A stretch of DNA of 36,242 bases from Campylobacter sp. W0018 (lineage in GTDB: Bacteria > Campylobacterota > Campylobacteria > Campylobacterales > Campylobacteraceae): the NCBI GenBank assembly GCA_020135845.1, contig JACHTQ010000015.1, forward strand, positions 1 through 36,242, read 5' to 3'. The position numbers and the translations under genes were made by a program. Below, piece by piece: positions 1 to 10,157 of the stretch. Under the pieces are notes generated by a model. It was not told the DNA's origin. It did no database searches and saw nothing but the letters and a program-made list of their open reading frames with translations. The number at the start of each line of letters is the position of its first letter. The first letter of the stretch is position 1.

Positions 1-15
1 TAATTTGTCAATGAC

Positions 16-260
16 TTAAGAATCTATATAGTAAATTATTTGCCCTGATTTTAATTGTTTTTTAGTTCTAAATTTATCATTATCTCCTAATTCACTTCTT
101 TTCTTCTCTATTTCTAATATCTCTTCCCTTACTTTTCTATCAAAACATAAAATCCACCATAATTTTTTGAAAGAATTTCTAATTCTTTTTCTTCTTTGCT
201 TTTTATTAAAGCACAAGAGTTTAAAAATACTAAAGCTAAAATTACTAAAATGATTTTCAT
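16..260 (-). pseudogene. small lipoprotein gene, apparently frameshifted
   Basis: An ATG at 260 has an AAGGA ribosome site just upstream (reverse strand) and opens with a hydrophobic signal ending in a lipobox-like LNSC (Cys16), the pattern of an exported lipoprotein. That frame stops at 129 after 43 residues. A second frame overlaps it and continues to a stop at 16, with charged, helical-looking sequence. Adding one A to the A6 run (T6 at 163-168 on the + strand) would join the two into a single protein of about 81 residues. I do not recognise the family. Either the gene is decayed, the base is missing through a sequencing error, or only the 43-residue product is made. A TATTAT-like -10 lies near 285-290 on the reverse strand. 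Confidence 0.5.
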
Positions 261-361
261 TTATAGTCCTTGGTTTTTAAGAATATAATAAGTTGCATAA
301 ATTTTTATGGTTCTTGATTGTATTTTTATAAATAATCAGAGCGCTTTTTTTATATTTCTTT

Positions 362-2290
362 TTAGATATTTTCGCTTTTTTCTAAAACTGTAAAATACTC
401 CATTTCAAGTGTTTCTAACTCTTCTTGCGCCTTTTGCAATTCCTCATAAAGTTTATTAATACCTATATTTTGATAAACACTAGGATTTGACAAATCTTTA
501 TTCAATTGCTCAATTTTTTTTTCAATAATTTCTATTTTTTCTGGATGATTATTTAAAATTTCATTTTCTTTATAGCTTAATTTTTGGTTTTTTTTCTCTT
601 TTTGATTGCTGTTTGAAATTGATTCAAGACTCAAGGTGAAATTATCAAATTCGTGTAATTCTTTTTCATTTTCAAGATATTCTGTATAAAGAGTGTGTAA
701 AATATTGATCGAAGAATTTCCCTCAAAAGCGTAAATTTTATTTGCAATCTTATCAACAAAATATCTATCATGAGATACAAATAAAATCGCCCCTTCAAAA
801 TTTAACAAATACTCTTCTAAAATATTAATCGTTGAGATATCTAAATCATTAGTTGGCTCATCAAGTACTAAAATATCATAAGTTTGAGTAAAAAGTAAAG
901 CCAAAGCTACTCGATTTTTCTCTCCTCCACTTAATACAGAAACATTTTTATCTAAAAATTCTTTAGGAAATAAAAAATTTTTCAAATACCCATAAACGTG
1001 CATATTTTTATCTCTTACTTGAACCCTATCTCCACCATTGGGGCAAAAAATCTCAAGTAAAGTTTTATCTGAATTTACCAAATCTCTAGCTTGATCAAAA
1101 TACCCTATCTTAATTTCCCCTCTTTTAATCTCTCCATCATCTTGCTTAATTTGCCCTAAAAGCATTTTTAAAAAAGTAGATTTTCCACAACCATTTTTTC
1201 CCACTATGGCTATACGCTCTCCTTGTAAAATACGGGCCGAAAAATCTCTAAAAAGTATTTTATCTTCTATGCTTTTGCTTACCTTTTTAATCTCAAATAA
1301 CATTTTTTTTCGATTCATTACTTTATCAGTATTAAAATTAAGCGTAGATTTTGAAATTTCAAGTCTTAAGCGTTTTATAGCTCCTGGATTTTTTTTAGCT
1401 TCCTCTCGCATTTTTAGAATGCGCTCTTTTCTTCCCTCATTTCTTTTTAGTCTTGCTTTAACACCACGCCTTAACCATTCTTCTTCACTTTTTAATTGCT
1501 TCAATAAGGTCTCATGGCTCTTAGTAAGACTTTCTAAAATTTGTGCCTTTCTTTCAAGATAATTTGCATATCCTCCTTTAAAAACACTTAATTTTCCATT
1601 TTCAATTTCTACACACTTATCGGCAATAGCATCGATAAAATAACGATCATGTGAAATAAAAATAACACACATTTTAGATTCTTTTAACAAATTCTCTAAA
1701 AAACTCGTCATATAAACATCTAAATGATTTGTTGGTTCATCGAGCAATAAAATATCAGGATTTTTTAATATAAGTATACAAAGCCCTACCCTACGTATCT
1801 CACCACCACTTAATGTACTCACTAAACGATCAATGTATTTTAATAAATCAAATTCTTTTAAAACACGATTTATTTTAACTTCTATGTTCCAAGCATCTTT
1901 GCTTTCTATTAAAGCCATAATCAAATCCATTTGTTTTAAATATTCTTTATTTTCTGGATTTTTTTCTAATTTTAAATAGAGTTTTTTGTACTCTTCTAAA
2001 GCAGTATAAATTTCTGAAAGCTCCTGTTTAATAGCATCTCTAACACTTAAATTTGCATGAAAATTTACATTTTGAGAAAGCATTGCGATACTTTTTCCAT
2101 TTTGTCTTATAACGCGACCACTATCTAAATTTAAAACACCAAAAAGCACCTTTAAAAAAGTGGATTTTCCTTCTCCATTTTTACCAATAATCGCTATTTT
2201 TTCACCATCATTAGCACTAAAATTCGCTTCATTTAAAATAATTTTTTCATCAAATCTTTTATTTGCATCAATTAAGTCAATAAGCGCCAT
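362..2290 (-). CDS. uup: ABC-F family ATPase, Uup type
   Basis: This is a soluble protein with two ATP-binding cassettes and no membrane segments, as in ABC-F translation/ribosome-associated factors. Cassette 1 has Walker A GKNGEGKST at 36-44, signature LSGGE at 160-164 and Walker B LLLDEPTNHLD near 181-191. Cassette 2 has Walker A GKNGCGKST at 364-372, LSGGE at 453-457 and LVLDEPTNDLD near 474-484. The linker holds a WLRRGVKARLKRNEGR stretch (272-287) typical of Uup, and the last ~80 residues look like a charged coiled coil. The length of 642 fits Uup. An AGGAAG ribosome site supports the ATG. It corresponds by order to Cj0888c. The exact subfamily is inference; the ABC-F class is certain. 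Confidence 0.9.
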   Translation of the reverse strand: MALIDLIDANKRFDEKIILNEANFSANDGEKIAIIGKNGEGKSTFLKVLFGVLNLDSGRVIRQNGKSIAMLSQNVNFHANLSVRDAIKQELSEIYTALEEYKKLYLKLEKNPENKEYLKQMDLIMALIESKDAWNIEVKINRVLKEFDLLKYIDRLVSTLSGGEIRRVGLCILILKNPDILLLDEPTNHLDVYMTSFLENLLKESKMCVIFISHDRYFIDAIADKCVEIENGKLSVFKGGYANYLERKAQILESLTKSHETLLKQLKSEEEWLRRGVKARLKRNEGRKERILKMREEAKKNPGAIKRLRLEISKSTLNFNTDKVMNRKKMLFEIKKVSKSIEDKILFRDFSARILQGERIAIVGKNGCGKSTFLKMLLGQIKQDDGEIKRGEIKIGYFDQARDLVNSDKTLLEIFCPNGGDRVQVRDKNMHVYGYLKNFLFPKEFLDKNVSVLSGGEKNRVALALLFTQTYDILVLDEPTNDLDISTINILEEYLLNFEGAILFVSHDRYFVDKIANKIYAFEGNSSINILHTLYTEYLENEKELHEFDNFTLSLESISNSNQKEKKNQKLSYKENEILNNHPEKIEIIEKKIEQLNKDLSNPSVYQNIGINKLYEELQKAQEELETLEMEYFTVLEKSENI

Positions 2291-2335
2291 TATAATACTT
2301 CCTAGAAAAATAAATCAAAGATTGAAAATAATAAA

Positions 2336-2830
2336 TTAGAGCCAAATCTCTTTAGCTTGGGCATTAATCTTGTATTTTTTTAACTCTTTAATAATTTCAT
2401 CTATAAATTCTTTATTGCCAGTATCTAAAAAAATTTCCGGACTACCGCTAGATTTTAATAAAAAATACTTCACATCAAAAGATTTTAAAGTTTGCTTTAA
2501 ACAAAACACTGAATAGATATCATTTTTGTCTATAATAAGTTGATAATATTTACTTTTTTCTTTTAAATCACTAGTATCAACATCAATATAAAGATTAAAT
2601 TGCTCTGCCGCAGGAGTGAAATTTTTACTTGGCCATTTAGCGAGTTCTTCTTGCCAAGTAAAATTCTTATTATTATTTTGTTTGTTATCTTTTTCTATAT
2701 TTGCATTATGAACAATTTCAGGAATAAAATTTGAATTTGCTTTAAATTTATAAATTAATATCAAAACCACTATAAGCAAACTAAGAAACAATACGCTTAA
2801 AATGCTTATAGTTAGATATTTTTTTATCAT
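2336..2830 (-). CDS. membrane-anchored protein of unknown function (Cj0892c-like)
   Basis: The 164-residue protein has an uncleaved-looking N-terminal membrane segment (about residues 5-27) and then a soluble, probably periplasmic, domain. A low-complexity Asn/Lys linker (about 42-55) separates the anchor from a folded C-terminal half rich in alternating strand/helix sequence. I see no catalytic motif. Its ATG overlaps the rpsA stop as TAATG, so it is translationally coupled to ribosomal protein S1 and is the last gene of that cluster. By position it matches the C. jejuni protein Cj0892c, annotated only as a periplasmic protein. No function can be assigned from the sequence. Confidence 0.85.
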   Translation of the reverse strand: MIKKYLTISILSVLFLSLLIVVLILIYKFKANSNFIPEIVHNANIEKDNKQNNNKNFTWQEELAKWPSKNFTPAAEQFNLYIDVDTSDLKEKSKYYQLIIDKNDIYSVFCLKQTLKSFDVKYFLLKSSGSPEIFLDTGNKEFIDEIIKELKKYKINAQAKEIWL

Positions 2831-4503
2831 TAAGCCAATTGATCTTTTATGATATCACCTAAGGTGATTTTATCATTATCATTTATCTCATTTAAAACTT
2901 CGCGTTCTTTTATTTTGACTAAATTTTTAACACTTAAACGAATTCTATTTCTCTTTTCATCCATGAAAACAATAGCTGCTTCAATTTCATCATCTATTTT
3001 TAAATTTTCTAAAGTCGAAATACTAATATCTTCTTTATGAATAAGTGCATCAACATTTTGACTAAGTTCTACAAAAATGCCAAAATCTTTAATATCGCGA
3101 ATTTTTCCTTTAACAATATCTCCAACTTTATGATTTTTGGAATATTCTTGAACAGGAGACTCACAAAGTTCTTTCATACTAAGAGAAATTTTTTGATTTT
3201 CTGTGTCTATTTTGATAATTTTTACTTTAATTTTATCACCGACTTTAAATTTATCTTTACATTTCTCGGTTCTTGACCAAGAAGCATCTTCATTGTGCAA
3301 TAAGCCCTCAATCATGCCAAGATTTACAAATGCCCCAAAAGCAGTTATTAAAGTAACTTCACCTTCCAAAATATCCGATAATTTATATTTTTTCAAAAAT
3401 TCATCAAAAGGTTTTGAAAGTAAATTTCTTAACGAAACTCTTAAACGTCTTTCTTCGGAATTGATCTCGATAACCTCTACATCAATTTCTTGTCCTTTGC
3501 TTATATAATCTTTTGGATTTTTAATATTCTTATCCCAAGAAATTTCACTGATATGCAAAAATCCTTCGATATCATTACCCAAATCTACAAAAGCTCCATA
3601 AGGTTCTATATTTGAAACGACAACTTTAATCGTATCACCCACCTCAAGACTATCTTTTATTTCGCTCCAAGGATCAGGCAAGGCTGCTTTAATGGATAAA
3701 GAAAGGTGTTTACGTTCTTTATTATAACTTATAACTTTAACTGGAACTTTATCACCCTCTTTGTAAAAAAGACTTGGATTTACTGGACCCTTATAAGAAA
3801 TTTCACTATAGTGAACCAATCCATCAATTCCACCTACATCAACAAACATACCATAGGTGGTGATTTTTTTAACTAAACCCTCAATCACTCCTTGTTCTTG
3901 AACGATATTACTGATCAACTCTTTGCGTTTTTTTCTTTCATCGTCTAAAGTTTTCTTTCTAGAAACAATGATGCTTTGTTCTTCATAATCGATTTTAATA
4001 ATCTTCACCTTAAAGGTTTTACCTAAAACGTTACTACTCTCTTTAAAACCATATTGAGATTTAGGTAAAAAGAATTCAATATCATTGTCATCAATAACAA
4101 TAAGCCCTCCTTTGTTTTTCCCAACAACTTTAACGTTAAATATATTTTCAGAATCTTCTTCTTTATAATTTTTAATAAATTCAATCGCTTTTTCTTTTCT
4201 TAAAGCTTTTTTATGAGATAATAAAGATCTTCCACCATAATAACCCACTACAGCAACTTTAATCTTATCTCCAGTTTTAAACAATAATTGTCCATCGTTA
4301 TTTTGAATTTCAGCAAGTGGCAAAATTCCTTCAGATTTTCTACCTATATCAACATAAACTTCATCATTCTTGATCTCTACGATCACTCCCTCTGCCATCG
4401 CCTCTTCTTTTGATCTATCAAAAGCATCTAAAAGTTGCCCAAAATCTTCTTCCTCAAGAAAATCATCTAAACCACTTTGAACTTTATTGTTCGCCTCAAT
4501 CAT
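2830..4503 (-). CDS. rpsA: 30S ribosomal protein S1
   Basis: S1 binds mRNA leaders on the 30S subunit and helps initiation on weakly structured or poor ribosome sites. Six S1/OB-fold repeats are visible, starting near residues 38, 120, 205, 292, 377 and 465. The last four are the most canonical (for example YGMFVDVGGIDGLVHYSEIS and YGAFVDLGNDIEGFLHISEI). The length of 557 matches epsilonproteobacterial S1. A GTG codon lies one codon upstream (4506), but AAAGGA sits only 2 nt from it and 5 nt from the ATG, so I chose the ATG at 4503. The gene lies downstream of ispH after a 117-bp gap, which could hold a separate promoter. Confidence 0.97.
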   Translation of the reverse strand: MIEANNKVQSGLDDFLEEEDFGQLLDAFDRSKEEAMAEGVIVEIKNDEVYVDIGRKSEGILPLAEIQNNDGQLLFKTGDKIKVAVVGYYGGRSLLSHKKALRKEKAIEFIKNYKEEDSENIFNVKVVGKNKGGLIVIDDNDIEFFLPKSQYGFKESSNVLGKTFKVKIIKIDYEEQSIIVSRKKTLDDERKKRKELISNIVQEQGVIEGLVKKITTYGMFVDVGGIDGLVHYSEISYKGPVNPSLFYKEGDKVPVKVISYNKERKHLSLSIKAALPDPWSEIKDSLEVGDTIKVVVSNIEPYGAFVDLGNDIEGFLHISEISWDKNIKNPKDYISKGQEIDVEVIEINSEERRLRVSLRNLLSKPFDEFLKKYKLSDILEGEVTLITAFGAFVNLGMIEGLLHNEDASWSRTEKCKDKFKVGDKIKVKIIKIDTENQKISLSMKELCESPVQEYSKNHKVGDIVKGKIRDIKDFGIFVELSQNVDALIHKEDISISTLENLKIDDEIEAAIVFMDEKRNRIRLSVKNLVKIKEREVLNEINDNDKITLGDIIKDQLA

Positions 4504-4620
4504 CACTGTCCTTTAAAATAATTTTTAAATTTCCTCATTCTAAATATTAAAAATTTAGCTTTTGTTAATTTTTCTAAATTGTAGTTTTATTTAGCTTTTA
4601 AAAAAATAAAATATTGTGCT

Positions 4621-5451
4621 TTAATCAACAAAAGTTTTAATTTTAGCAATTACCTTATCTATAATCCAATCCGGAGTGCTAGCGCCTGCACTAATTCCAC
4701 AATGTTTTTTATCTAAAAACCATTCTTTTTTCAATTCTTCTTCTGTCTCAATAAGATAGCTATTTTCACAGTGCATTTTTGCTATTAAAAAAAGTTGCTT
4801 GGTATTAGCCGAATTCTTACCACCTACAACTACTACCACATCGCTTTTTACAGAAAGCTCTTTAATGGCATCTTGATTTTTAAATGTTGCGTCACAAATA
4901 GTATTAAAAACCCTAACCTCTTTAACCCTTAGCATTAAAAAATTAACTATTTCCATAAAATGTTCAGGTTTTTTAGTTGTTTGACTTACTACAGCAATCT
5001 TATTTGGCAACTTAATATTTTCAAGTTCTTTTTTATCTAAAACAACGTAAGCTTTTGTGCTTACATAGCTTTTTACGCCTTTAACCTCTGGATGATTTTC
5101 ATCACCAAAAATAACGACTTCATAACCTTCATCACTCATGCGTTCGCAAATTTGCTGAGGCTTTGTTACAAAAGGACACGTTGCGTCAAAAATTTCAATA
5201 TTTCTTTTTTTTAGATCAGCCAAATCTTGCTTTGTAATACCATGAGTTCTTATAATAGCTTTTTTTTCATCACTTAATGCATTAATATCCTCTAAAGTTT
5301 TCACATTGAAATCTTTTTGCAAACGCAAAATTTCTTCATTGTTGTGTATAAGTGGACCTATAGTCGCAGCATCTTTAATTTGCTCTGCTTTTTTAATTGC
5401 TCTTTTTACCCCAAAACAAAAACCATAGTTTTTGGCTAATTCAATAATCAA
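4621..5451 (-). CDS. ispH: 4-hydroxy-3-methylbut-2-enyl diphosphate reductase
   Basis: IspH (LytB) is the [4Fe-4S] enzyme for the last step of the MEP isoprenoid pathway, converting HMBPP to IPP and DMAPP. The three cluster cysteines are visible: Cys12 (GFCFG), Cys92 (DATCPFVTK) and Cys186 (NTICDATF). The catalytic Glu is in GDENHPEVKG (Glu122) and the C-terminal SAGASTPDW motif is present. The length of 276 is normal. The start is TTG at 5451, overlapping the end of aroA by 11 nt and preceded by AGGGGTAAAAA; no ATG fits the conserved N-terminus. Its place between aroA and rpsA is typical of Campylobacter. Confidence 0.96.
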   Translation of the reverse strand: MIIELAKNYGFCFGVKRAIKKAEQIKDAATIGPLIHNNEEILRLQKDFNVKTLEDINALSDEKKAIIRTHGITKQDLADLKKRNIEIFDATCPFVTKPQQICERMSDEGYEVVIFGDENHPEVKGVKSYVSTKAYVVLDKKELENIKLPNKIAVVSQTTKKPEHFMEIVNFLMLRVKEVRVFNTICDATFKNQDAIKELSVKSDVVVVVGGKNSANTKQLFLIAKMHCENSYLIETEEELKKEWFLDKKHCGISAGASTPDWIIDKVIAKIKTFVD

Positions 5452-6724
5452 TTTTTACCCCTAATCTTTTTAAAATTTCTATAAAATTTGGAAAAGAAGT
5501 TTCAATGCATTCAAAATCATCAATTTCCATTCCGCAAACCATACCCAAAATAGCAAAACTCATAGCAATACGATGATCTTTATAACTTTTTATTTTAGCT
5601 TTATTTACTTTTCCACCTTCTATCTTAAAACCATCTTCAAATTCCTCAACCTTAATCCCGCAAAGTTTTAAATTTGAAACTATAGCATGAATTCTATCAC
5701 TTTCTTTAACCCTAAGTTCCTGTGCATTTTTAAGTATAGAAATTCCATCTGCTAAGGCAAAAGCTATAGCTAAAGCAGGAATTTCATCTATAAGCCACGC
5801 TATATTTTCTTTAACTTCAATTCCTTTTAGTTTACTAAAACTCGCTTCAATCTCTCCTATACTTTCAAAATGATTTTGAGTGATTTTTATTTCTATTTTA
5901 GCTCCCATTTTTTGTAAAATTTTATAAGCTTCTATGCGAGTAGAATTTAATAAAACATTGCTTATTTTTATTTTTGAATTAGGGATAATTATTGCTGCAA
6001 GTACAAAATAAAAGGCTGAAGATGGATCGTTAGGAATTTCAATATCTTGTTCTTGCAAGGGCTCTTTTAAATTTGATATTTCAATTTTTAAACCATCCTT
6101 ACTTATTTTTAAAGGAGCACCCATTGCTTTTAACATATTCTCACTATGATTTCTACTTAATTTTGGTTCTTTAAATACAGAATTTCCATTTGCATTTAAA
6201 GCCGATAAAATCATAGCTGTTTTAACTTGGGCTGATGAAATTTGACTCTCATAATTAAAAAAAAATAATTTTTGCCCCTCTATACAAATTGGCGCTAAAT
6301 TTGCATCCTCTCTGCCGTATATTTTTGCTCCAATATTTTTAAGAGGATTACAAATTCTTTTCATAGGGCGATTATTTAAAGATGTATCTCCACTTAAGAC
6401 AAAAAAACCAGAAATTCCTGATAAAAATCCTATCATTAAACGCATAAGGGTTCCGGAATTCCCGCAATATAATATATCTTTAGGGGATAAAATTTTTCTA
6501 GGCGGAGTTATGCTTATATTTGATCCATAAATCTTAATTTCAGCGCCTAGTTTTTTTAAGATTTCAAGCGTATTTAAAGTATCTTGAGCTAAGAGATAAT
6601 TCTTAGCTTTATTTTCTTTTTTTGTTAAAAGCGAAAAGATCGCGAAACGATGAGAAATGCTTTTATCGGCTGCAATATCTGAAATTTCTAGTTCAAAGCT
6701 ATCAGATAAAGCATGGATAATCAT
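5441..6724 (-). CDS. aroA: 3-phosphoshikimate 1-carboxyvinyltransferase (EPSP synthase)
   Basis: AroA transfers the enolpyruvyl group of PEP to shikimate-3-phosphate in the aromatic amino acid/chorismate pathway. Family motifs are clear: ADKSISHR (phosphate-binding Lys/Ser/Arg) near residue 20, CGNSGTLMRLM near 88-98, the SSAQVK segment in the middle and RVKESDRI near residue 340. The length of 427 is normal. The ATG overlaps the pheT stop by 4 nt (ATGA), so translation is coupled. In CGNSGT-x-RLM the variable position is Leu rather than the usual Ala, a mild substitution in the PEP-binding loop; I attach no functional claim to it. Confidence 0.97.
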   Translation of the reverse strand: MIIHALSDSFELEISDIAADKSISHRFAIFSLLTKKENKAKNYLLAQDTLNTLEILKKLGAEIKIYGSNISITPPRKILSPKDILYCGNSGTLMRLMIGFLSGISGFFVLSGDTSLNNRPMKRICNPLKNIGAKIYGREDANLAPICIEGQKLFFFNYESQISSAQVKTAMILSALNANGNSVFKEPKLSRNHSENMLKAMGAPLKISKDGLKIEISNLKEPLQEQDIEIPNDPSSAFYFVLAAIIIPNSKIKISNVLLNSTRIEAYKILQKMGAKIEIKITQNHFESIGEIEASFSKLKGIEVKENIAWLIDEIPALAIAFALADGISILKNAQELRVKESDRIHAIVSNLKLCGIKVEEFEDGFKIEGGKVNKAKIKSYKDHRIAMSFAILGMVCGMEIDDFECIETSFPNFIEILKRLGVKIDY

Positions 6725-9042
6725 CTTAATTCAAGACCCATTTCTTTTAACTTCTGTATAATCTTATCCATGCTTTCTACAATTTGATTATCTTCTAAAG
6801 TTTTATTCATATCTCTAAAAACGAAGGCTATGGTTAAACTACAAAAATCTTTAAGATTCTCATCACTATATAAATCCACCAACCTAAAATTTTCAAGTAT
6901 TTCTAAATTTAATTCTTCTATAGCTTTTTTAATGCTCTCATACTCATATCCTTTAGGAACCAATACGCTAAGATCTCTATTTACAGCAGGAAATTTAGAA
7001 TAATTTTTAGCAACCTTTTTCTCTTCTTTGATGAGATCTAAATTTAATTCACAAACATATGTTTTCATTAAGTCTTTTTCATTTTCTAATTTCAAATGCA
7101 AACGACCGATAAAACCTATATTTTTATCATCTATAAATATTTCTGCTTGTTCATAAGGACTTAAAAAACCATAATGAGAAAACTTGAGTTTAAAATCACC
7201 TATGATATTTTTAATATCTAAAAGAAAATCATAAAAATTCACTAATCTTGGTTTAGCTTTATTTGCGATTTTAGGCTCTTCCTTATAACCTGAATACACA
7301 AAAGCAATTTTATTGATTTCCTCTGTGTCTTTAGAAAAAATAGAACCTGATTCAAAAAGTTTAATGATTTTTTTTGAATTTTTTGTATTTAAACTAACAG
7401 CACTTAACAGATGATTTAATAAAGTCGTCCTTAAAGTATTTAACTCATTGGTTATTGGATTTAAAAGTTTTATTTTTACGGTATCAAATCCTAAATTTTC
7501 AAGCTCTTCACTATTGTCTAAAACATAATGCAAACTTTCAAAATAGCCATTATTTACAGCATTTTTTCTTAATTCTAAAAGTTTTTTATAAGAAAAATAA
7601 GTCGGATTAAGGCGATTTTTTTCCAAAAATTCTAAATTTTTTGAAACTATATTGTTAATCCCTATCATTCTAACGATTTCTTCGCAAATATCCGCTAAAT
7701 TGCTTATATCTGGTCTGTGCATAGGAACTTCAGCATTTATTAATTTATCATCTAAAAGTATTATTTTAAAACCTAATTTTTTCAAAATATTCAAAATATC
7801 ATCTTTATCAATATCTTGACCTATGATATTATTAATATGATCAATATTTATAGAGATGGTTAAAAGCTTTTTATCAAGTAAAATTTGTTGAGAGGAGCTA
7901 TATATACTCAAATTAGAATTTTGCTTAAGAATATTAAGTAAGAAATCCATTCCTAAGTATAATTTAGGCTCGCTCCCCCTAAAGCTTCTATAAAAAATTT
8001 TCTCATCTTGTTTTTTATAATTTAATTTTGCATTGGCTATTATATTAGGATCTGTATAATTAGCTTCAATAATTACTAGCTTGGAATTCTCTTTGATTTT
8101 ATATTCTTCTTCTTGATAAAATCCACTGATGCTTAAAGTTTTATTTTGGCAAGAAATTTTTGTTTCACCTGAACTTTCTTTACTTAAATTTAAAGTGATT
8201 TCTTCATTTTCTTTAGCAAAATTGCTTAAATCATAAGCATTAAACAAAACACCCGTTGAATGCATAGCATAATTTAATAAATTTTGTATAGGATTTTTTT
8301 CTAAATTTTCAATTTGAGCCAAGCGTAAAGAAATGATCAAATCTAGTTGCAAACCATCTTTAACCTCTATAGCTCTATAATTATAAAAACTATGCAAATC
8401 TTTTTGCGCATTAAGACGCAAAACTCTTCCTATACCTAACACATTTTCATTCTCTTTGAAAGATTTAGACTCTTTTAAACTTAAATTAAAAGCTACGGCT
8501 AAATCTCGCGCTATTCCATATATACTAAAACAATCTCCTCTATTTGGAGTTAATTCAACTTCAATCAATACATCATTAAAAATTTCATATGAATTTAACT
8601 CTTTTCCAAGCTCTAAAGCACCTATGCTTTCGTCTAAAACCATAATGCCTTCATTGGTTTTACCAAAACCTAATTCCAAGCTCGAACAAAGCATACCATG
8701 AGAATCCACTCCTCTTAGCTTAGCTTCTTTAATTTCCATTCCATTTGGCATACGAGCACCTTTAAGCGCCACAGCAACATATTGCCCTTGTTCTACATTT
8801 TTAGCGCCACATACAATTTGCAAGATCTCATTTCCAACATCTACTTGACAAATGCTGAGTTTATCGGAATTTTCATGTTTTATTTTCTCTTTTACAAAAC
8901 CCACTACAACTTTATTAGGAGCTTTTAAATTGCAAACTTTATCAACTTCAATGCCTATAGAATTTAACTTAAAAACAATTTCTTCAGCGCTTATACCCCC
9001 AAGATCTAACCAATCGCTTAACCAACTTTTAGTAATTATCAT
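6721..9042 (-). CDS. pheT: phenylalanine-tRNA ligase beta subunit
   Basis: This is the beta chain of the alpha2-beta2 PheRS, which charges tRNA-Phe and carries the editing site. Domains in order are an N-terminal EMAP/tRNA-binding fold (about 40-150, with [11 protein letters not shown]), the B3/B4 editing region (about 210-390), B5 (about 400-470), the catalytic-like core (about 480-660) and a C-terminal ferredoxin-like anticodon-binding domain (about 680-773, with [14 protein letters not shown]). The length of 773 is usual for the family. The ATG overlaps the pheS stop by 4 nt, and the aroA start overlaps its own stop by 4 nt, so pheS-pheT-aroA is one coupled unit. Confidence 0.97.
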   Translation of the reverse strand: MIITKSWLSDWLDLGGISAEEIVFKLNSIGIEVDKVCNLKAPNKVVVGFVKEKIKHENSDKLSICQVDVGNEILQIVCGAKNVEQGQYVAVALKGARMPNGMEIKEAKLRGVDSHGMLCSSLELGFGKTNEGIMVLDESIGALELGKELNSYEIFNDVLIEVELTPNRGDCFSIYGIARDLAVAFNLSLKESKSFKENENVLGIGRVLRLNAQKDLHSFYNYRAIEVKDGLQLDLIISLRLAQIENLEKNPIQNLLNYAMHSTGVLFNAYDLSNFAKENEEITLNLSKESSGETKISCQNKTLSISGFYQEEEYKIKENSKLVIIEANYTDPNIIANAKLNYKKQDEKIFYRSFRGSEPKLYLGMDFLLNILKQNSNLSIYSSSQQILLDKKLLTISINIDHINNIIGQDIDKDDILNILKKLGFKIILLDDKLINAEVPMHRPDISNLADICEEIVRMIGINNIVSKNLEFLEKNRLNPTYFSYKKLLELRKNAVNNGYFESLHYVLDNSEELENLGFDTVKIKLLNPITNELNTLRTTLLNHLLSAVSLNTKNSKKIIKLFESGSIFSKDTEEINKIAFVYSGYKEEPKIANKAKPRLVNFYDFLLDIKNIIGDFKLKFSHYGFLSPYEQAEIFIDDKNIGFIGRLHLKLENEKDLMKTYVCELNLDLIKEEKKVAKNYSKFPAVNRDLSVLVPKGYEYESIKKAIEELNLEILENFRLVDLYSDENLKDFCSLTIAFVFRDMNKTLEDNQIVESMDKIIQKLKEMGLELR

Positions 9043-10031
9043 CTAAATTGCTCCAATAATCTTAAATCACCTTCAAATAAAGATCTCAAATCAGGAATTT
9101 GATGTAAAAGCATAGCAAAACGCTCCACCCCAAGACCAAAGGCATAACCACTTACATTTTTATAACCTATAAAATTAAATACATTAGGATCAACAATTCC
9201 ACATCCTAAAACCTCTAACCATCCTGTTTGTTTGCATACCCTACAACCACTTCCTTTGCAAAATACGCAAGAAATATCCACTTCAGCCGAAGGTTCAGTG
9301 AAAGGAAAAAAACTAGGACGAAAGCGAATTTTTACGTCATCAAACATAAAATGTAAAAAATCTTCTAAAATACTTTTTAAGTGTGCAAAGCTTACTTTTT
9401 GTCCTTCTTCTACAACTAGTCCTTCTATTTGATGAAACATTGGAGTATGAGTTATATCAAAATCTCTTCTAAAAACCGCACCAGGTGCTATCATTCTAAT
9501 AGGAGGTTTTTGGGTTAGCATCGTTCTAATTTGTACTGGTGAAGTTTGAGTCCTCAAAAGTCTTTTATCATCAAAGTAAAAAGTATCTTGCATATCTCTA
9601 GCTGGATGAGATTTTGGCAAATTTAAAGCCTCAAAATTATGAAATTCATCCTCGATTAAAGGACCTTTTTCTATACTGAAATTCAAACTTAAAAAATATT
9701 CTATGATTTTATCCATAGTGCCCATTACAGGGTGTAAGGCACCTTTTGTTACATTTTCATCAAAATAATTAAAATCAAGCACATCTTGTTTCATTTTTTC
9801 TTCAAGTGCAAGATTTTCTAAAATTTCAAATTTAGCCAAATAGGCTTTATTGAAAGCTTCTTTTTCTAAATTTAAAGTAGCAGCTAATTCTTTTTTAGCA
9901 TCGCCTTCTAAATTTTTAAGCTTTGAAAAACTCTCGGTTAAAACACCTTTTTTACCAAGAACTGAAATTCTAAGTGCCTCTAAATCATTTAAATTATTAC
10001 ACTCTTCAACTTGTTTAATAAAATTTTGCAA
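9039..10031 (-). CDS. pheS: phenylalanine-tRNA ligase alpha subunit
   Basis: PheS is the catalytic alpha chain of PheRS. Class II motifs are present: [19 protein letters not shown] (motif 2) and [18 protein letters not shown] (motif 3). A cysteine cluster [12 protein letters not shown] lies between them, of the kind seen in many bacterial PheS proteins. The N-terminal ~90 residues form the coiled-coil arm that binds tRNA. The length of 330 matches C. jejuni PheS as I remember it. The start is TTG at 10031 behind GGGGTAAAAA, because no ATG gives the conserved N-terminus. It is the first gene of the minus-strand cluster and is divergent from the HIT gene. Confidence 0.96.
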   Translation of the reverse strand: MQNFIKQVEECNNLNDLEALRISVLGKKGVLTESFSKLKNLEGDAKKELAATLNLEKEAFNKAYLAKFEILENLALEEKMKQDVLDFNYFDENVTKGALHPVMGTMDKIIEYFLSLNFSIEKGPLIEDEFHNFEALNLPKSHPARDMQDTFYFDDKRLLRTQTSPVQIRTMLTQKPPIRMIAPGAVFRRDFDITHTPMFHQIEGLVVEEGQKVSFAHLKSILEDFLHFMFDDVKIRFRPSFFPFTEPSAEVDISCVFCKGSGCRVCKQTGWLEVLGCGIVDPNVFNFIGYKNVSGYAFGLGVERFAMLLHQIPDLRSLFEGDLRLLEQFR

Positions 10032-10115
10032 TTTTTACCCCAATCAAAGTGAAATCTGATTTTAATTTTATTAAAAAGTATTTTAAATTCAGCATAAAAA
10101 TTAAACTTTTAGAGA

Positions 10116-10121
10116 TATAAT
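10116..10121 (+). promoter_or_regulatory. sigma70-type -10 box of the HIT gene
   Basis: A perfect TATAAT lies 36 nt before the HIT start codon, in an A/T-tract-rich upstream region of the kind that replaces a strong -35 in Campylobacter promoters. Confidence 0.6.
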
Positions 10122-10157
10122 TCTAAAAAATTATTAATATTAATACAAGGATAATAC

